A stretch of 18,707 bases of DNA, taken from positions 1 to 18,707 of the forward strand of contig JBLHWU010000131.1 of assembly GCA_047629355.1 (NCBI GenBank). Direction: 5' to 3'. A program made the translations under genes and the position numbers. Shown piece by piece: positions 15,713-18,707 of this stretch. The notes beneath the pieces were generated by a model. The model was not told the origin of the DNA. It saw only the letters and a list, made by a program, of their open reading frames with translations, and made no database searches. Each line of letters begins with the position of its first letter. Position 1 is the stretch's first letter. The DNA comes from CAYUNA01 sp047629355. Lineage in GTDB: Bacteria > Bacteroidota > Bacteroidia > Chitinophagales > Saprospiraceae.

Positions 15713-15732
15713 AAGGAATGCGAAATAAATAA
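15713..15732 (+). repeat. 20-base motif, copy 2 (outer left end of palindrome)
   Basis: AAGGAATGCGAAATAAATAA matches copy 1 at 18 of 20 positions (first base and one core base differ). It forms the left terminus of the 15712-15877 palindrome. Confidence 0.65.
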
Positions 15733-15855
15733 AGTTAGATTCTTGAGAGAGCGGTTTTGTTCTCCCTTTTTGCTTTGAAAGTGCGATTTATTTTGATATA
15801 AGGAGTATTTTTAAAGTGAAAAATATGGACTAAATATCCGCTCAAAAATGTAAGA

Positions 15856-15875
15856 TTATTTAATTCGCGTTCCTT
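15856..15875 (-). repeat. 20-base motif, copy 3 (outer right end of palindrome)
   Basis: On the minus strand, AAGGAACGCGAATTAAATAA matches copy 1 at 18 of 20 positions. It forms the right terminus of the 15712-15877 palindrome and lies 17 bases downstream of the M32 carboxypeptidase stop. Confidence 0.65.
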
Positions 15876-15892
15876 AGCGTTACTTTTTAACC

Positions 15893-17383
15893 TCAATAAA
15901 TTCCTTCAAATTTTTCCTCAGCATACCGCATGAAATAATCGAAGTTTAAAGTCTCTCCCGTCACCTTTTTACACAAGTCTTCCGCTGAATAAAATTTTCC
16001 ATGCCGATGAATTTTCTCCCGCAACCAAGTCAACAATTCCTCATTCTTCCCTTTTGAAATCTGCTTCCGCAAATTAGGAATATCCTTTTCCGCTTGCGCA
16101 AAAAACTGAGCTGCATAAAAACTTCCCAAAGAATAAGTAGGAAAATAACCAAACGCTCCAAATGCCCAATGCACATCTTGCAAAATTCCGTGATTCGCAT
16201 CTGGTACTTTCACACCGAGGTATTTTTTATAGTATTTATTCCAAACCTTATCCAAGCCTTTCACCTCAATTGAGCCATCAATCAAGCCTTTTTCAATCTC
16301 ATATCGAATCATTACGTGGAAATGATAATGCAACTCATCCGCTTCCGTTCTAATGAAATTAGGTGCAACTTTATTCACTCCCTTATAAAACCCCTTAGCA
16401 GAAAGCTTCCCTAAACGCTTAGAAAATACTTGTTGAAATTTCTTGAAATGTGCCTGTGCATATTCTAAACTTCGCCCAACGTGATTTTCCCAAAGCCGCG
16501 ATTGAGATTCATGAATCCCCAAAGTACAAAACGTTCCGCAAGGCAAACCGTATTCAGAAGCATCCAAACCTTGTTCATACAAGGCATGACCACCTTCATG
16601 GATACAACTCCAGACCATATTCGCCAAATCGTTTTCATCAATTCGAGTGGTTACCCGCACATCTTCCGTCCCAAAACTGGTGGTGAATGGATGCGGTGAT
16701 ACATCCTGACGACCAGCATCAAAATCGTAGCCCATGTTTTTTAGCAAATCTAATCCCAAACCCCACTGCTTATCTTTTGGATATTTTTTGAATAAAAAGT
16801 CGTTATTAACTTGTTTCCGTTTCCGCAATTGTGCGGTAAAATCCACTAATTTCTCGCGCACATCTTTAAATAATACATCCACTTTCGCTACCGTCATATC
16901 TGGCTCGTATTCATCCATTAACGCATTATATGGATGCTTTTTAAAACCGATTTTTTGGGCTTCCTCTCGTTTTATCGCTACTAAATCGCCCAATGCTTCC
17001 TCATATCTCCCATAATCATTGGCTTCTCGTGCTGCCATCCAAGCATGATAAGCTGTTGAAATGGTCTGCGACCGCCGCATGACAAATTCCTTATCTAACT
17101 TTTGGCTTCGCTCATAATCTTTCAGGGTCAACTCGACATTTCGAGCTTGTTTTTTCTTGAGTTTTGCCTTATTTTTATTTAATGCTTTCAGCAACTTTCC
17201 AAAATCTTTATTGGAAAATATTTCAAAAGAAATCCCTTCCAAAGTTGCCACTTGTTGTGCACGCAAGTTCGCTCCTTTTTTTGGTAAATAGACCTCCTTA
17301 TCCCAGCTTAAAACAGCAATGGAAAAATCCACATCCGCTTTTTTACGCATGGTTTCAAGATATTGATTATATTTTTTTTGCAT
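15893..17383 (-). CDS. M32 family metallocarboxypeptidase (carboxypeptidase Taq type)
   Basis: The 496-residue product has the usual M32 length and motif order: SPHPFTTSF at 229-237, DVRVTTR at 241-247, the zinc-binding HEGGH at 262-266 within CIHEGGHALYEQG, HESQSRLWEN at 291-300 (Glu292 the probable third metal ligand), RTEADELHYHFHVMIRYEIE at 345-364, and the late block DVHWAFGAFGYFPTYSLG at 403-420. The family removes C-terminal residues from peptides, broadly but not after Pro, using a divalent metal; it is cytoplasmic, and no signal peptide is present here. Probable role: peptide turnover. All key residues are intact. Its 3' side meets a long palindrome. The start at 17383 fits the conserved N-terminus (YLETMRKKADVDFSIAVLSWDKE). 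No obvious operon partner. Confidence 0.96.
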   Translation of the reverse strand: MQKKYNQYLETMRKKADVDFSIAVLSWDKEVYLPKKGANLRAQQVATLEGISFEIFSNKDFGKLLKALNKNKAKLKKKQARNVELTLKDYERSQKLDKEFVMRRSQTISTAYHAWMAAREANDYGRYEEALGDLVAIKREEAQKIGFKKHPYNALMDEYEPDMTVAKVDVLFKDVREKLVDFTAQLRKRKQVNNDFLFKKYPKDKQWGLGLDLLKNMGYDFDAGRQDVSPHPFTTSFGTEDVRVTTRIDENDLANMVWSCIHEGGHALYEQGLDASEYGLPCGTFCTLGIHESQSRLWENHVGRSLEYAQAHFKKFQQVFSKRLGKLSAKGFYKGVNKVAPNFIRTEADELHYHFHVMIRYEIEKGLIDGSIEVKGLDKVWNKYYKKYLGVKVPDANHGILQDVHWAFGAFGYFPTYSLGSFYAAQFFAQAEKDIPNLRKQISKGKNEELLTWLREKIHRHGKFYSAEDLCKKVTGETLNFDYFMRYAEEKFEGIY

Positions 17384-17404
17384 GATAATAAAATAGAGTT
17401 TTTG

Positions 17405-17440
17405 AAAAAAAAAGCTCTGATTAGTTATAATCAGAGCTTT
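17405..17440 (-). terminator. Intrinsic terminator of the AP2-domain gene
   Basis: AAAGCTCTGATT (17411-17422) and AATCAGAGCTTT (17429-17440) form a perfect 12-bp stem with loop AGTTAT. On the minus strand the stem ends in nine T (complement of 17405-17413). It ends transcripts coming from the 17502-18068 gene before the M32 gene begins at 17383. Confidence 0.9.
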
Positions 17441-17501
17441 ATATTATTATTTATTTATTCTCGAAAAAATAAATACGATGGAAGAATTTTGTAAGTTATT
17501 T

Positions 17502-18068
17502 CTAAGAAATTTCTTCAATTCGTCCATCTGGTAATTTACGGCGAATCACATTGATTTTACCGTCATCTCCATACATTTCCCGAGATTTTTTGTTGTACGC
17601 CAAAGCAGCATCTTCAGCAGTGCTAAACATGCCGATGTGAACGCTTTTTCGACTAACGGAAATAACCGCTCGAAAACGGTTGTTTTCTTTGTAAACTCCG
17701 GTATAACCAACTTTGCTGCTAGTTTTTCGCTTCCGACTCGCAACTGCTCGCGACCGGTAAGCAACATTTTCTAGGCGGCAATCCAGTTTGTTACCATTGG
17801 CACAGCCAACCAGATTGCGTTTGCTAGTCTTGGTGTCTGCTAGGTACTTTTCCGCAATTAACTTATGTAAATAAATTGTTTCAGTCTTATATCCACCGTC
17901 CGCTTTTTTCCAAGTTTTTTGAAAAACCGCGCAACCGCTAGAGTGCCGTCGCAAATTATTGATAAAATCAACTTTAGTAAGATAAGGGTCTGTAGTTAAC
18001 CACTCGTAGACATGGTCATCGAGCAATACATGCTCGTCTGCGTTTTTTAATTTAACTTTGTATAACAC
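17502..18068 (-). CDS. AP2/ERF-domain DNA-binding protein with degenerate HNH-like half
   Basis: The 188-residue product has an HNH_3-like segment at about 64-106: IYLHKLIAEKYL, then NLVGCANGNKLDCRLENVAYRS. Typical active members read 'VNHINGNKLDNRxENL'. Here the catalytic-site His position is Cys89 and the later Asn is Cys97, so nuclease activity is doubtful. Residues about 120-175 are an AP2 domain (VGYTGVYKENNRFRAVISVS, HIGMFSTAEDAALAYNKKSREMYG), a three-stranded sheet plus helix that binds DNA. HNH-AP2 proteins are usually mobile homing-type endonucleases; this one looks domesticated to a DNA-binding role (inference). The start is GTG at 18068: an in-frame stop lies five codons upstream and no ATG is available near the N-terminus. 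A strong terminator follows. Confidence 0.88.
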   Translation of the reverse strand: MLYKVKLKNADEHVLLDDHVYEWLTTDPYLTKVDFINNLRRHSSGCAVFQKTWKKADGGYKTETIYLHKLIAEKYLADTKTSKRNLVGCANGNKLDCRLENVAYRSRAVASRKRKTSSKVGYTGVYKENNRFRAVISVSRKSVHIGMFSTAEDAALAYNKKSREMYGDDGKINVIRRKLPDGRIEEIS

Positions 18069-18649
18069 GTTGTAGAAGGTTAGTTAAAAAATTAAGTAAT
18101 TTCTTATATTTGACGGACATCCAAAATATCCTAAGTTTTTTCATCAAAGAAATGAGCACATTGGTATTTTCAAGCTATAACGATAAAATAGATATCTAAG
18201 AATTCATAAAAGTTGAATTGTAAAGTCAAAAAAGAACAATTCGGCTATTAATGCCTGTATTTTGTATTAGGCTTAGTTTGGATTTTCAATCAAAATCTGA
18301 AAAGTTTCCTACGAGTTAACAAATATATGTTTACCCAACTATTCGATGGCAATTTAGGTAAAAATCGGACTAAACAAAACTTTTACACCTTTTTTATCTT
18401 TTTATTTTTCTTTTTCAGCCTTATTACACAAATGCCACCGCCGCCCTTTTTATTTGACTATCAAGTAGTTATCATATTTTTTTTATCAATAATCCAATTA
18501 TTATCTTTTTTTTAAACTCTGGACTATTTTATTGCTAGCTCCAAAAACCTAGAGCTATTAAAGCAACATTTGTCCTCAATAATTCCATCATTCCTGTTAC
18601 CTTTGCCTTCTAATAACCGGTTTAATTAAATCTTATAAAAATTGCAATC
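18069..18649. other. AT-rich intergenic region
   Basis: These 581 bases are divergent, between the AP2 gene start (minus) and a lipoprotein gene (plus). TATATTTG at 18105-18112 on the plus strand fits a -7 box but has no TTG at the right distance. A promoter-like site lies at 18598-18605. A Phe-rich frame at 18327-18515 (62 codons) is probably chance. A weak 6-bp dyad TAGCTC/GAGCTA surrounds 18535-18556. Confidence 0.55.
18598..18605 (+). promoter_or_regulatory. Candidate -7 box of the edge lipoprotein gene
   Basis: TACCTTTG (followed by CC) fits TAnnTTTG and lies 44 bases before the ATG at 18650. TTTG at 18569-18572 is the nearest -33 candidate but with a 25-base spacer. The same TACCTTTG word and a similarly long spacer occur before the PycTM-like gene, which may reflect this organism's spacing or chance. 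Confidence 0.5.
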
Positions 18650-18707
18650 ATGAAAAATATTTTTCTCATCTTTTTTGCATTCACATTGTTTATGAGTTGT
18701 AAAAACG
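18650..18707 (+). CDS. Lipoprotein, first 19 residues only (cut by window edge)
   Basis: ATG at 18650 opens MKNIFLIFFAFTLFMSCKN before the window ends. A basic start, a hydrophobic run and Cys17 preceded by Phe-Met-Ser form a plausible Bacteroidota lipoprotein signal peptide. A TACCTTTG -7-like box lies upstream. Nothing can be said of the mature protein. Confidence 0.75.
   Translation, partial: MKNIFLIFFAFTLFMSCKN

Larger units (their letters stand above)
15712..15877. repeat. ~166-base imperfect palindrome near the M32 gene stop
   Basis: The left half read forward begins AAGGAATGCGAAATAAATAA (15713-15732). The right half read as reverse complement begins AAGGAACGCGAATTAAATAA (15875-15856). 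Matching continues inward through TTA-n-ATT-n-TTGAG, CGG, TCC and TTTTT...CTTT-n-AAA, with a few small offsets; the centre is near 15794. It ends about 16 bases from the M32 stop at 15893. Length and position resemble the palindrome at 5832-5992, but the arm sequence is different. Confidence 0.68.
15392..15892. other. Convergent intergenic region filled by two palindromic elements
   Basis: These 501 bases lie between the stops of the PycTM-like gene (plus) and the M32 carboxypeptidase gene (minus). They hold copy B of the multi-hairpin repeat (15450-15571) and a ~166-base imperfect palindrome (15712-15877). Bases 15572-15711 show nothing I can name. No ORF is supported. Confidence 0.6.

Noticed and set aside
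15733..15765. Weak GAGA...TCTC hairpin followed by T5 as a terminator
   Set aside because: The stem is only 4-5 bp and lies inside the long palindrome, which explains it better.
14611..18068. Complete Pycsar or CBASS defence operon
   Set aside because: No cyclase or nucleotidyltransferase is encoded near the PycTM-like gene; the neighbours are a peptidase, an AP2 protein and a secreted copper enzyme.
18327..18515. 62-codon Phe-rich plus-strand frame that looks like a small membrane protein
   Set aside because: The hydrophobic run comes from T-rich DNA; no promoter at a suitable distance and no recognisable family. Kept as chance unless expression is shown.

Overview
The window looks like the chromosome of a Bacteroidota bacterium, probably near the Saprospirales (inference). 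Visible support: two complete C-terminal type IX secretion (T9SS) sorting domains, Cys-anchored lipoproteins, a TonB-dependent receptor opening with a carboxypeptidase-regulatory-like domain, no clear Shine-Dalgarno sequences, and promoter-like sites of the Bacteroidota type (TTG, about 19 bases, TAnnTTTG). Base composition is AT-rich, strongly so between genes. No tRNA, rRNA, CRISPR array, transposase or phage gene was seen.

Layout. 1-4560 (minus) is the N-terminal 1520 residues of a giant secreted protein with about 11 Ig/PKD-like repeats, two of which were duplicated recently. 5124-8450 (minus) holds a one-TM protein of unknown function, an SH3b lipoprotein and a small T9SS-secreted protein. 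A long divergent intergenic region (8451-9209) separates these from a plus-strand block: a TonB-dependent outer-membrane receptor (9210-11579), a zinc-ribbon/coiled-coil/membrane protein of unknown role (11769-12938), a cytochrome c plus copper monooxygenase (PHM/DBM-type) protein with a T9SS tail (13027-14610), and a Pycsar-effector-like (PycTM) membrane protein with no cyclase beside it (14837-15391). Then, on the minus strand, come an M32 carboxypeptidase (15893-17383) and an AP2-domain protein with a degenerate HNH half (17502-18068). A lipoprotein gene begins at the right edge (18650).

Working together. The genes do not form one obvious operon or pathway; most are singletons with their own flanking signals. 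The common theme is the cell envelope: a surface adhesin-like giant, two lipoproteins, T9SS cargo, a nutrient receptor and a secreted redox enzyme.

The most unusual content is non-coding. Nearly every gene 3' end carries a hairpin or long palindrome. Two are ordinary intrinsic terminators and one is a terminator-like hairpin farther downstream. The others are long imperfect inverted repeats (5832-5992, 11582-11680, 15712-15877), a short perfect palindrome (12946-12977), and two copies of a ~122-base multi-hairpin element (7449-7570 and 15450-15571). Those two copies keep the same stem positions with different stem sequences, and each lies in sense orientation just after a stop codon. The PycTM gene also has a leader closed by a perfect 13-bp long-range stem.
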